Assembly: GCF_005153485.1 (NCBI RefSeq) | Contig: NZ_CP039740.1 | Coordinates: forward strand, 926,001 to 990,000 | Direction of reading: 5' to 3' | Length of the DNA stretch: 64,000 nt | Source of the DNA: Pseudolabrys sp. FHR47 | GTDB taxonomy: Bacteria; Pseudomonadota; Alphaproteobacteria; Rhizobiales; Xanthobacteraceae | In this document: piece by piece, positions 1-8,057 of the stretch | Position numbering within the stretch: the stretch's first letter is position 1 | How the letters are laid out: every line of letters starts with the position of its first letter | Program-made: the position numbers and the translations under genes | The notes under the pieces: generated by a model | Database searches by the model: none | What the model saw: the letters and a program-made list of their open reading frames with translations, nothing else | Told to the model about the DNA's origin: nothing

Positions 1-2
1 TA

Positions 3-515
3 TGCCGCCGGCTGCGGGCGCGGCCGGAGACGCAGAACCTGCCGATCATCATGCTGACCGCGCGCGGCGAGGAGAGCGAGAAAATCCGCGGCCTCGCCAC
101 CGGCGCCGACGATTACATCGTCAAGCCGTTCTCGGTGCCGGAATTGCTCGCCCGCGTGCGCGCGCTGCTCCGCCGCGCTCATCCCGACCGCGTCGCCACC
201 GTGCTTAATATCGGCGATATCGAACTCGACCGCGAGAAGAAGCGGGTATCGCGCAGCGGCAAGCCGATCGATCTCGGCCCCACCGAATACCGCCTGCTGG
301 AGTTCCTGATGGAGCGTCCCGGCCGCGTGTTCTCGCGCGAGCAGTTGCTCGATGGCGTCTGGGGTTCGGACATCTATATCGACGAGCGCACCGTCGACGT
401 TCATGTCGGCCGCTTGCGCAAGGCTATCAACCGCGGCCAGCAGGCCGACCCGATCCGTACCGTGCGCGGCGCCGGCTACGCGCTCGACGATCGGTTCGGA
501 CGAGTGGCGAGTTAG
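3..515 (+). CDS. phoB: Phosphate regulon response regulator PhoB, 3' part
   Basis: The 5' end lies outside the window; the open frame runs in from the first bases. What remains is the second half of a receiver domain (LPIIMLTARGEE, then the conserved Lys in YIVKPFS) and a complete OmpR/PhoB winged-helix DNA-binding domain (EYRLLEFLMERPGRVFSRE, then RTVDVHVGRLRKAI and VRGAGYAL). The family binds pho boxes when phosphorylated by PhoR and activates phosphate-starvation genes. PhoB rather than a generic OmpR-type regulator is chosen from the wording of the DNA-binding domain; the usual pst-phoU neighbours would lie upstream, out of view. Confidence 0.85.
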   Translation, partial: CRRLRARPETQNLPIIMLTARGEESEKIRGLATGADDYIVKPFSVPELLARVRALLRRAHPDRVATVLNIGDIELDREKKRVSRSGKPIDLGPTEYRLLEFLMERPGRVFSREQLLDGVWGSDIYIDERTVDVHVGRLRKAINRGQQADPIRTVRGAGYALDDRFGRVAS

Positions 516-585
516 TCGCTCCAATAGTCCAGGGCGCTTCCCGCTCGGTCATTCCGGGGCTCGGCGAAACGGCTTCCTCGGCGTC

Positions 586-660
586 ATCGCCCGCGCAGGC
601 GGGCGATCTAGCTCTTGGTCAGCCTTGAAAAGCGCTGGGTCCTCCGCTTGCGCGGAGGAC
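586..660. repeat. REP-like double-hairpin intergenic repeat, copy 1
   Basis: Two perfect palindromes in tandem: a 9-bp stem at 586-594/599-607 (ATCGCCCGC with its complement) and a second 9-bp stem at 639-647/652-660 (GTCCTCCGC with its complement). The same pair of palindromes recurs at 58590-58665, and the first palindrome recurs at 25640-25661. This is typical of dispersed REP-like elements in this bacterial group. It sits just after the phoB stop and just before the structured RNA element. Confidence 0.75.
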
Positions 661-694
661 GACGGGATTTGTCGTTCCGGGCTCCGGGCTTGCT

Positions 695-1122
695 AGAAAA
701 TAGTCCTTGACTATTATTCCTAGAAGGACTATAAGCACTCCTGTCCTGTTCCGGCCGGGGGCGCTGTCATGAGGCGTCGTTTCAGTGGGAGCAGGGCGCG
801 GTGCCCGCGGGTCTGGCGAAACGCACGCCAGGCGCTCGGGCGGCGACGGGGCTCCGCCCGCCGGCAATAAGACCGGCCGCAAGGAGCTTGCTGATGGTGA
901 GCGCTACCTGCTGAAAGGCAGATCAGCCGCCAGAAGCGCGGCCCGTGTGCCGTAAGACACCGCGATGGAGCGCCGCGGGGCGCAGGTTCTCCGCGTTATG
1001 GAGAACCGCGCACCGCAAGGTGCGAAATCAAAGAGCGTCTCGCGGCGCTCCATCCCTCCGGCTTGGCCGGAGGGCCGAAGGGGAAGGCAGGCCGCCCCGG
1101 GCCTTCAAAGAACAGGGGCGAT
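695..1122 (+). ncRNA. Structured RNA element, copy A (two-copy, covarying)
   Basis: This 428-nt non-coding stretch is matched over its whole length by 46048-46477. The copies agree closely except in several helices, where both arms changed together: 813-818/826-831, 860-864/873-877, 908-911/918-921, 945-948/957-960, 985-992/1000-1007 and 1055-1062/1066-1073. A 9-bp hairpin (700-708/724-732) lies at the 5' end, and an invariant 14-bp helix (964-977/1041-1054) encloses the middle hairpins. The plus strand is favoured by a GCAA tetraloop closed by GCACC/GGTGC (1010-1023) and by G-U pairs in the other copy that would be A-C on the opposite strand. No ORF spans both copies. The class is not certain; a HEARO/omega-RNA-like RNA without its nuclease gene is one possibility. 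Confidence 0.8.
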
Positions 1123-1215
1123 CAGGCACGTCTGCTGTTTGAAAATTGAATCGGAAAGGCGCGGCACGTCACACGCGCTTTCTGATCCCTCCCCGAAGGC
1201 GGGGAAGGGATAAGC

Positions 1216-1244
1216 AAAAAAAGCCGGAGCGTCGCTCCGGCTTT
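1216..1244 (-). terminator. Rho-independent terminator of gcrA
   Basis: An 11-bp perfect stem (1220-1230 with 1234-1244, GTC loop) is followed on the minus strand by a run of T residues (A-run 1216-1222 on the plus strand). It lies 26 nt past the gcrA stop codon. Confidence 0.85.
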
Positions 1245-1269
1245 CATCAATCCAGTATCGTCTTTGCAG

Positions 1270-1758
1270 TCAGCCTCTGAATGCCGGCTTGTGGCGGCGG
1301 CGATCATTGGCCGGCTGGAAGGCGACGCGGCAGTGGAAGCTGCAATAAGGCTGGTCTTCGGCGGCTTCACCGCCGCAGAAGAAGAAATCCGGACCTGACG
1401 GATCGCCCACGGGCCAGCGGCAGGTCTTCTCGTTGAGCTGCAGCAGGGTCTTGCGCTGCTCGAGCGGGATTTCCAGAAGCTCGGGCTCGGGCTCGACCTC
1501 GTAGTCGTAGGCCAGCGCGGTATTGCCGCGCACCTGCGGCCGTTGCACCCGGATCATGTGGCCGGACGAGCGAGCCTTGCGCGGGCGCGGCGTGCTCGAG
1601 GACGGGCTCTTGGCCCGCCCGGACAGGCCGAGGCGGTGAACCTTGCCGATCACGGCGTTTCTTGTGATGCCGCCAAGCTCGGCGGCAATCTGGCTGGCCG
1701 ACAGACCGTCGGACCAGAGCTTTTTCAGGAGTTCGACCCGCTCATCGGTCCAGCTCAT
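1270..1758 (-). CDS. gcrA: Cell cycle regulator GcrA
   Basis: A 162-aa protein opening with MSWTDERVELLKKLWSDG, the N-terminal helix-turn-helix that defines GcrA (continuing with SASQIAAELGGITRNAVIGK). The C-terminal part carries the conserved CRWPVGDP segment and several Cys/His residues (FCGG, PYCSFHC). In Caulobacter GcrA associates with sigma-70 RNA polymerase and activates promoters bearing CcrM-methylated GANTC sites. The gene is monocistronic here, ended by its own terminator. Upstream DNA is rich in GANTC (1922-2014), which suggests methylation-sensitive control. The family assignment is firm; the regulation is inferred from Caulobacter. Confidence 0.95.
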   Translation of the reverse strand: MSWTDERVELLKKLWSDGLSASQIAAELGGITRNAVIGKVHRLGLSGRAKSPSSSTPRPRKARSSGHMIRVQRPQVRGNTALAYDYEVEPEPELLEIPLEQRKTLLQLNEKTCRWPVGDPSGPDFFFCGGEAAEDQPYCSFHCRVAFQPANDRRRHKPAFRG

Positions 1759-1793
1759 GGGGCATTTCCCTCGGCGATCCAGGCCCTTGGACA

Positions 1794-2014
1794 GAATCCA
1801 CCCCCATCGTCCGGCACGGCTTTTCCGCGCCTGAACGTGTACGCTTCAGGGATGAACCAGATTTCGGCGGCGATACGCACGATATGTCGTATCGCTTGAT
1901 TGAAAAGCTACACTATGGGTTGACTCGGCCGCAAGCATTTGCCTCCCGACAAAGCCCGCCTCCCACAGGTTTTCCTTTAGAATCCGCAACTGCGGTGATT
2001 TTGAGTCGCGAATC
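1794..2014. promoter_or_regulatory. GANTC cluster in the gcrA-argD intergenic region
   Basis: The 518-bp gap between gcrA (minus) and argD (plus) holds no convincing gene. It contains five GANTC sites in 221 bp at 1794, 1922, 1980, 2003 and 2010, where about one is expected by chance. GANTC is the CcrM methylation site of alphaproteobacteria, and GcrA acts at methylated GANTC promoters. All five lie upstream of the gcrA start. The argD promoter should lie further right, but I could not place -35/-10 boxes with confidence. Confidence 0.5.
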
Positions 2015-2276
2015 GGGGCCGGCCGTTTCGTTTGACTTGGAGCCGGGGCGGCCTAAAATATTGAAAGTGCCGCCCGGCGAGGCGGCACATTTCGTTTCGG
2101 GCGCCGCCTGCCGGTAAAGCGCTCAGTCCAGGGGCCGGGTTCTCTCGCACCCGGAGGCCGGGATTAGTCATCGGCGATAAACATCGAACGTCCTCGGTTT
2201 TGTCGCCGGGGCGTGTTGCTGTTTCTGTATTGCGCCCGAAAGGCGTTGGATTTCGAACTTTGGAAAGAGACTGGCC

Positions 2277-3488
2277 GTGAGCTCGCATCTGTTGCCGACC
2301 TATGCCCGTGTCGACCTCGCTTTCGAGCGGGGCGATGGTGTCTGGCTGACGGCGACCGACGGCCGCCGCTATCTGGACTTCACCTCCGGCGTCGCCGTCA
2401 ACGCGCTCGGCCATGCGCACCCGCATATGGTCGCCAAGCTGACCGAGCAGGCCACCAAGCTGTGGCATACCTCGAACCTCTACCGCATTCCGGAGGGCGA
2501 AAAGCTCGCCGAGCGGCTGTGCGACAACAGCTTCGCCGATTTCGTGTTCTTCCAGAACTCCGGCACCGAGGCGATGGAATGCTGCATCAAGATGGCGCGG
2601 AAATATCAGTACGCGTCCGGCAAGCCGGAACGTAACCGCATCATCACCTTCGAGGGCGCCTTCCACGGCCGCACGCTCGCCGCGCTCGCCGCCACGGGCA
2701 ACAAGAAATACCTCGAAGGTTTCGGCCCCAACATGCCGGGCTTCGACCAGCTTCCGTTCGGCGACATCGAGGTCGTCAAGAAGGCGATCACCCCGGAAAC
2801 CGCGGCCATCATTACCGAGCCGGTGATGGGCGAGGGCGGCGTGCGCGTCGTTCCCCATGAGTTTTTGCGCGCGCTTCGCAAATTGTGCGACGACAATGGC
2901 CTGCTGCTGATCTTCGACGAGGTACAGACTGGCATCGGCCGCACCGGCGACCTGTTCGCCTATCAGCACACCGGCGTCACCCCCGACATCATGGGTCTGG
3001 CCAAGGCGCTCGGCGGCGGCTTCCCGATCGGCGCCTGCCTTGCAACCGCGGAAGCGGCTAAGGGCATGACCGCCGGCTCGCACGGTTCGACTTTCGGCGG
3101 CAATCAGCTCGCCATGGCGGCCGGCAATGCCGTGCTCGACATCGTCGCCGACAAGGCGTTTCTCGACGAGGTCAAACGCAAGGGCCTGCTGCTGAAACAG
3201 CGCCTCGCCGAGATCAAGGACCGATATTCCTCCGTCGTCGCCGAAGTGCGTGGCGAAGGCCTGCTCGTCGGCCTGCGCATGGTGCCGCCGGTCGGCGAAA
3301 TGGTCGACGAATTGCGCAATGAACAGATGATCACGGTCGCGGCCGGCGACAATGTTGTGCGCCTTCTCCCGCCGCTCATCATCAGCGACGACGAGATTGG
3401 CGAAGCGGTGAACCGTATCGAGCGTGCCTGCGCGAAGCTGGCGCAAGCGCATCCGCGGCAGGCCGGAAAGCCGGGAGCGGCGGCATGA
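2277..3488 (+). CDS. argD: Acetylornithine aminotransferase
   Basis: A 403-aa class III PLP-dependent aminotransferase that converts N-acetylglutamate semialdehyde to N-acetylornithine in arginine synthesis. Visible motifs: [17 protein letters not shown], the cofactor region FEGAFHGRT, the Asp of [15 protein letters not shown] and the PLP-binding Lys in [14 protein letters not shown]. The start is GTG, preceded by a GGAAAG-like ribosome site. Its last codons overlap argF in an ATGA junction, so the two are translationally coupled. The name argD rests on this pairing; the same fold also serves succinylornithine and GABA aminotransferases. Confidence 0.93.
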   Translation: MSSHLLPTYARVDLAFERGDGVWLTATDGRRYLDFTSGVAVNALGHAHPHMVAKLTEQATKLWHTSNLYRIPEGEKLAERLCDNSFADFVFFQNSGTEAMECCIKMARKYQYASGKPERNRIITFEGAFHGRTLAALAATGNKKYLEGFGPNMPGFDQLPFGDIEVVKKAITPETAAIITEPVMGEGGVRVVPHEFLRALRKLCDDNGLLLIFDEVQTGIGRTGDLFAYQHTGVTPDIMGLAKALGGGFPIGACLATAEAAKGMTAGSHGSTFGGNQLAMAAGNAVLDIVADKAFLDEVKRKGLLLKQRLAEIKDRYSSVVAEVRGEGLLVGLRMVPPVGEMVDELRNEQMITVAAGDNVVRLLPPLIISDDEIGEAVNRIERACAKLAQAHPRQAGKPGAAA

Positions 3489-4420
3489 GCAAGACTAACA
3501 ATCAGGTGAGGCACTTCCTCGATCTCACCGACATCCCGAAGCCGACGCTGAAGGAGATGATCACGCATAGCCGCGCGATGAAGGCCGCGCAGAAGCGTGG
3601 GCAGGGGCCAAAGCCGCTCGAAGGCAAGACTCTGGCGATGATCTTCGACAAGCCGTCGACGCGCACGCGCGTGTCGTTCGATGTCGGCATGCGCCAGCTT
3701 GGCGGCGAGGCGATCATGCTCACCGCGCAGGAAATGCAGCTCGGTCGCGGCGAGACTTTGGCCGACACCGCGCGCGTCCTGTCGCGCTTCGTCGATGCCA
3801 TCATGATCCGCACGCTGAGCCATGACGAAGTCGCCGAAATCGCGGCCAACGCCACCGTGCCAGTGATCAACGGCCTGACGCGCCGTTCGCATCCCTGTCA
3901 GGTGCTGGCGGACGTCATGACCTTCGAGGAGCATCGCGGGCCGATCACGGGCCGCACCATTGCCTGGACCGGCGATGCCAACAATGTCTGCGCTTCGCTG
4001 ATGCACGCCGCCGAGCGCTTCGATTTCGAACTGCGCGTGGCCTGCCCGCCGGAACTCAAGCCGAAGAAATGGCTGGTCGACTGGGTGAAGGCCTCGGGTG
4101 CCAACATTACGATCGGCGACGATCCGGAAGTGGCGGTCAAGGATGCCGACGCCGTCTTCACCGACACCTGGGTGTCGATGGGCGATCGCGAAGCCACGCA
4201 CCGTCACAACATTCTCAAGCGTTACCAGGTCAACGCCGCGCTGATGGCCAAGGCCAAGCCCGACGCGCTGTTCATGCACTGCCTGCCGGCACATCGCGGC
4301 GAGGAAGTCACCGACGAGGTGATGGACGGGCCGCAGTCGGTGGTCTTCGACGAAGCGGAGAACCGTCTGCATGCGCAGAAGGGTCTGCTCGCCTGGTGCC
4401 TGCACGCCGAGAACGCGTAG
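3485..4420 (+). CDS. argF: Ornithine carbamoyltransferase
   Basis: A 311-aa enzyme that joins carbamoyl phosphate to ornithine to give citrulline. The carbamoyl-phosphate loop is [14 protein letters not shown], followed by the conserved [11 protein letters not shown] and the ornithine-side [12 protein letters not shown]. Length is typical of anabolic OTC. The start overlaps the argD stop by four bases. The third arginine gene of the window, argH, is 36 kb away and not in this operon. The downstream hslO may be co-transcribed, but a palindromic repeat lies between them. Confidence 0.96.
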   Translation: MSKTNNQVRHFLDLTDIPKPTLKEMITHSRAMKAAQKRGQGPKPLEGKTLAMIFDKPSTRTRVSFDVGMRQLGGEAIMLTAQEMQLGRGETLADTARVLSRFVDAIMIRTLSHDEVAEIAANATVPVINGLTRRSHPCQVLADVMTFEEHRGPITGRTIAWTGDANNVCASLMHAAERFDFELRVACPPELKPKKWLVDWVKASGANITIGDDPEVAVKDADAVFTDTWVSMGDREATHRHNILKRYQVNAALMAKAKPDALFMHCLPAHRGEEVTDEVMDGPQSVVFDEAENRLHAQKGLLAWCLHAENA

Positions 4421-4445
4421 AGGGCGCGGCATTCACAAGCCTGCT

Positions 4446-4555
4446 CCCTCTCCCCTTGGGGGAGAGGGTTGGGGTGAGGGGGCAAGTGACTATCGTCAGG
4501 CCGTAACCCCTCACCCGACGCGCTTCGCGCGTCGACCTCTCCCAATGGGAGAGGT
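4446..4555. repeat. Triple-hairpin intergenic palindromic element
   Basis: Three perfect stem-loops follow each other: CCCTCTCCCC with its complement (4446-4455/4459-4468), GACGCGC with its complement (4517-4523/4527-4533) and ACCTCTCCC with its complement (4535-4543/4547-4555). The outer hairpins are related to each other in inverted orientation. A similar architecture occurs at 63419-63553. It looks like a dispersed REP-type element that could also stabilise or end argF mRNA. Confidence 0.7.
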
Positions 4556-4605
4556 GAAGGAACCGCGGCCTCGCATTTTCGCATTCGCTCGCTACATAAC
4601 CCCGC

Positions 4606-5637
4606 ATGACCGAAACCAATTTGGATTCCATGGCGAATTCCCCCGACATCTCCCTTCCCGAACGTGCCCCGTCCGCCGTCTCGATCGACGACGCGGTGAC
4701 GCCGTTCGAGGTGGCGAGCCTCGACCTGCGCGGCCGGCTGGTCCGGCTCGGGCCGATGGTCGACGAAATCCTGTCCAAGCACGCTTATCCGCTGCCGGTT
4801 GCCAAGCTCCTGGGCGAGGCCATCGTGCTGACGGTGATGCTCGGTTCCTCGCTGAAGATGAAGGGCCGGTTCATCCTGCAAACCCAGACCGACGGTCCGG
4901 TCGGCCTGCTGGTCGTCGATTACACCACCCCCGGCCACGTCCGCGCCTGCGCCCGCTACGGCGCGCCGGGCGTTGAGGCGCTGGTCGCGGCGGGCGAAGC
5001 CACGTCCGGCAATCTGCTCGGCAAGGGCCATCTCGCCATGACGATCGATCAGGGCGAGAATACCCAGCGCTATCAGGGTCTCGTCGCACTCGACGGCGTT
5101 TCGCTCGAAGACGCCGCGCATGAATACTTCCTGCGCTCGGAGCAAATCCCGACGCGGGTGCGTCTCGCGGTGGCGGAAGAGATCATGCCCGGCACCGGCG
5201 TCGGCAGCCATCGCTGGCGTGCCGGCGGCGTGATGTTGCAGTTTCTGCCGAAATCTCAGGAGCGGGCCCAGACTGATCTGCATCCGGGCGATGCGCCGGA
5301 TGGGCTTGAGGTTGCGCCGGTGATCGAAGATGACGCCTGGGTGCAAGGCCGGGCCCTGCTCGAGACCGTCGAGGATATCGAACTGATCGATCCGGAGCTG
5401 TCGAGTGAGCGTCTGGCCTACCGGCTGTTTCATGAGCCAGGCGTGCGCGTGTTCAACGCGCAGGAGGTCAAGGCGCAATGCTCGTGCTCGCGCGACGCCG
5501 TGGAGGCCATGCTCAAGAGCTTCTCGCAGGACGACCGCGATCACATGGTCGAGGACGGCCGGATTTCCGTGACCTGCGAATTCTGCTCATCGACATACGT
5601 GTTCCAGCCGGAAGACGTCGGCGCGAAGTCAAATTAA
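4606..5637 (+). CDS. hslO: Redox-regulated holdase chaperone Hsp33
   Basis: A 343-aa Hsp33 homologue. The C-terminal zinc centre is intact: CSCSRDAVEAML (CxC) followed by CEFC (CxxC). On oxidation these cysteines form disulfides and the cytosolic protein becomes an ATP-independent holdase. The N-terminal domain shows the family's GEAIVLTVMLGSSLKMKGRF segment. The first ATG (4606) gives a 24-nt longer N-terminus than the second ATG at 4630; either could be used. Gene order argF-hslO-transpeptidase-apaG is, as I recall, common in this order, but I could not verify it here. Confidence 0.95.
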   Translation: MTETNLDSMANSPDISLPERAPSAVSIDDAVTPFEVASLDLRGRLVRLGPMVDEILSKHAYPLPVAKLLGEAIVLTVMLGSSLKMKGRFILQTQTDGPVGLLVVDYTTPGHVRACARYGAPGVEALVAAGEATSGNLLGKGHLAMTIDQGENTQRYQGLVALDGVSLEDAAHEYFLRSEQIPTRVRLAVAEEIMPGTGVGSHRWRAGGVMLQFLPKSQERAQTDLHPGDAPDGLEVAPVIEDDAWVQGRALLETVEDIELIDPELSSERLAYRLFHEPGVRVFNAQEVKAQCSCSRDAVEAMLKSFSQDDRDHMVEDGRISVTCEFCSSTYVFQPEDVGAKSN

Positions 5638-5712
5638 CTCTGCGTCCGCATTAACCTTGCGCCTGAGACGATAACGCGGCCCGACTCCTTTCAAACAAGG
5701 AGCCGGGTCGCG

Positions 5713-6420
5713 ATGCGGTCCATCTTGCCAATAGTGACATTGCTGCTCGTGGCATCGCCGGCGCTGGGACAAAGTTGCCCGGCGCCTTTGGCCAGTGCGC
5801 GCAAACTGGTGCTGGTCACCCCCGACACGATGACAAGCACGATGGCGACGATGCAGCGGTATACGCGCAGTGCGATGAACGCGCCTTGGCGCGTCGACGG
5901 CGGGCCGATTACGGCAACGATTGGCCGCGGCGGCACCGCGTGGTCCCATGCTTTCCGGTCTTATGCGGTGCCTGGCGAGCCGGTGAAAGTCGATGGCGAC
6001 AAGCGCGTCCCGGCCGGCATCTATCCACTCGGCCGCAGCTTTGGTTTCGGACTGTCGCGCCTGCGTGGTTATATGCGTATCACCGACGGCATGACTTGCG
6101 TCGACGATCCGTCTTCGCCTACCTACAACACCATCACTTCGCGGGCCGAGGTCGGCTGGAAAGTCAGCGGCGAGAACATGTGGCGCATACCGGAATATCG
6201 GCGCGGTCTGGTGGTCGACTATCCAACCGACCGCGCGGCCAAGGCCGGCTCCTGCATCTTCATCCATGTGCGCAAGCCGGGCGTACCGGGCACGTCCGGC
6301 TGCGTGTCGCTGCCGGAACCCGAAGTCGAACGCCTGCAGCGTTTTGCGTCGGGCGGCGCCGTGCTCGCCGTGGTACCGCGTCAGGCGCTTGGCCGATTTA
6401 CCGGCTGCTTCCCGAACTAG
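5713..6420 (+). CDS. Secreted L,D-transpeptidase (YkuD-type) family protein
   Basis: A 235-aa protein with a Sec signal peptide (MRSILPIVTLLLVASPALGQ). The C-terminal half has FIHVRKPGVPGTSGCVSLPE, matching the YkuD active-site pattern of a His followed by SGC, where the Cys is the acyl nucleophile. Such enzymes cross-link peptidoglycan or attach proteins to it in the periplasm. An AAGGAG ribosome site sits ten bases before the ATG. The middle of the protein diverges from classical ErfK/YbiS enzymes, so the exact substrate is unknown. It converges on apaG: the two stop codons share a CTAG palindrome, a 4-nt overlap. Confidence 0.75.
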   Translation: MRSILPIVTLLLVASPALGQSCPAPLASARKLVLVTPDTMTSTMATMQRYTRSAMNAPWRVDGGPITATIGRGGTAWSHAFRSYAVPGEPVKVDGDKRVPAGIYPLGRSFGFGLSRLRGYMRITDGMTCVDDPSSPTYNTITSRAEVGWKVSGENMWRIPEYRRGLVVDYPTDRAAKAGSCIFIHVRKPGVPGTSGCVSLPEPEVERLQRFASGGAVLAVVPRQALGRFTGCFPN

Positions 6421-6812
6421 TTCAATGTGCGTTTGCCGCCCTGCGGCGCGTCGAGCGAAAACGGCGGGATATCGATATCGAAGGGACGGCCATCCTCGGT
6501 GATCATGCCGTATGACCCTTCCATGAAACCGGACGGGGTCGGCAGCGGCACGCCACTGGTATACTCATAAGACTCGCCCGGCCGCAGCACCGGTTCTTCG
6601 CCGACCACGCCGGTGCCCTTCACCTCCTGCAGCCGTCCGTGCGCATCGGTGATCTTCCAGTGCCGGGTCTTGAGCTGGACCGTTTCGTCGCCGCCGTTGA
6701 CGATGTCGATCGTATAGGCCCAGAAAAAATAGCCGCTGGCCGGCGACGACCTGTCCGCAAGGAAGCGGGGCTTCACGGTCACCTCGATCTTGCGGGTTAC
6801 GGCGCGGTACAT
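6417..6812 (-). CDS. apaG: Co2+/Mg2+ efflux-associated protein ApaG
   Basis: 131 aa, the usual ApaG length, covering the whole fibronectin-III-like domain. Recognisable segments are YFFWAYTIDIVNGGDETVQL, RHWKITDAHG and the Pro/Gly-rich SGVPLPTPSGFMEGSYGM. The family is widespread in proteobacteria; loss of ApaG affects cobalt resistance and Ap4A levels in enterobacteria, but its biochemical role is unsettled. It is transcribed convergently with the L,D-transpeptidase and overlaps its stop codon. Confidence 0.95.
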   Translation of the reverse strand: MYRAVTRKIEVTVKPRFLADRSSPASGYFFWAYTIDIVNGGDETVQLKTRHWKITDAHGRLQEVKGTGVVGEEPVLRPGESYEYTSGVPLPTPSGFMEGSYGMITEDGRPFDIDIPPFSLDAPQGGKRTLN

Positions 6813-6905
6813 CTATATGCCTTAATTGGAACCGACGATTGTAGTGGCAGGTCGCACGACTCGCGGCGATTATGGCCGAAGCAACCGACGAAAGAAAAGC
6901 GGCCT

Positions 6906-8057
6906 ATGGCCCCGATCCCGAGTGAACGAGACCTGCGCCTCGACCTGTTCCGTGGGCTCGCGCTATGGCTCATCTTTCTCGACCACATTCCGTCCAATGC
7001 TGTGAGCTGGGTCACGATCCGCAACTATGGTTTCTCGGATGCGACCGAAATCTTCGTCTTCATCTCCGGCTATACCGTCGCCTTCGTCTACGGCCGGGCG
7101 ATGCAGGCCAGCGGTTTCATCGTGGCCGGTGCGCGCGTGATCAAGCGCGCCTGGCAGATCTATGTGGCGCACATCTTCCTGTTCGCCATCTACCTCGCCG
7201 AGATTTCCTGGATCGCCCAGTCCTTCGAGAACCCGCTCTTCACCGAAGAAATGGGCGTGCTGAATTTTCTGAAAAATCCGGACGTCACGATCATCCAGGC
7301 GCTGCTCCTGAAATTCAAACCTGTGAACATGGATGTCCTGCCGCTCTACATCGTGCTCCTGGTGGGCTTTCCGCCGTTCCTGTGGCTGCTGATGCGCTCG
7401 GCGAATCTGGCGCTGCTCGCGTCCGGGGCGATTTATGCGGTGGCCTATGTGCTGAACTGGAATCTGCCGGCCTGGCCGCAAGGCGAGTGGGTGTTCAATC
7501 CATTCGCCTGGCAGTTCCTGTTCATTTTCGGCGCCTGGTGCGCACTCGGCGGCGCGGCGCGGTTGTCGCGCACCATCGGTTCGCCGATCACGCTGGCGCT
7601 CGCCATCGCTTATCTGGTGTTCGCCTTCGCCATCGCGATGACCTGGTACTTCCCGGCGCTCGGCGTCTATGTGCCGCGGATCATCAGCGACAACATCTAC
7701 CCGATCGACAAGACCGACATGGACGTGCTGCGGGTGCTGCATTTCCTGGCCCTGGCAGTCGTCACCGTCCGTCTGGTGCCGCGGGACTGGCCGGCGTTGA
7801 AGTCGCCTTTTTTCCGCCCCGCGATCCTGTGCGGCCAGCATTCGCTCGGCATCTTCTGCCTCGGCGTGTTCCTGTCTTTCGCCGGGCACTTTGTTTTCAC
7901 CGAAGTCTCCAACCGGATCCCGGTCCAGTTCCTGGTCAGCCTGGTCGGAATCGCCATCATGGCTGGCGCCGCTTGGCTGATTTCATGGTACAAAAAGATC
8001 GAGAGACAGGGGCCGCGGCCGCCGGTTGCCAAGCCGGGTTTCGCGGGGGGCGAGTGA
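6906..8057 (+). CDS. opgC: OpgC-family membrane acyltransferase
   Basis: A 383-aa polytopic membrane protein with about ten hydrophobic segments. The N-terminus LRLDLFRGLALWLIFLDHIP is the signature of OpgC and related acyltransferase-3 proteins, with the conserved Arg and His, followed by DATEIFVFISGYTVAFVYGR. OpgC succinylates osmoregulated periplasmic glucans in alphaproteobacteria. The ATG at 6906 is chosen because family members begin just before the LRLDLFRG motif; an open frame continues upstream. The stop codon overlaps the start of an SGNH-fold gene (TGATG), so this is a coupled operon likely devoted to acyl decoration of a surface or periplasmic glycan. The substrate is inferred. 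Confidence 0.8.
   Translation: MAPIPSERDLRLDLFRGLALWLIFLDHIPSNAVSWVTIRNYGFSDATEIFVFISGYTVAFVYGRAMQASGFIVAGARVIKRAWQIYVAHIFLFAIYLAEISWIAQSFENPLFTEEMGVLNFLKNPDVTIIQALLLKFKPVNMDVLPLYIVLLVGFPPFLWLLMRSANLALLASGAIYAVAYVLNWNLPAWPQGEWVFNPFAWQFLFIFGAWCALGGAARLSRTIGSPITLALAIAYLVFAFAIAMTWYFPALGVYVPRIISDNIYPIDKTDMDVLRVLHFLALAVVTVRLVPRDWPALKSPFFRPAILCGQHSLGIFCLGVFLSFAGHFVFTEVSNRIPVQFLVSLVGIAIMAGAAWLISWYKKIERQGPRPPVAKPGFAGGE

Noticed and set aside
945..1213. Short frames (65 and 82 aa) inside structured RNA copy A
   Set aside because: Their frames are not kept in copy B, where substitutions preserve base pairing rather than protein sequence.
1977..4432. Two long overlapping minus-strand frames (491 and 442 aa)
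   Set aside because: They are antisense to argD and argF and show no domain.
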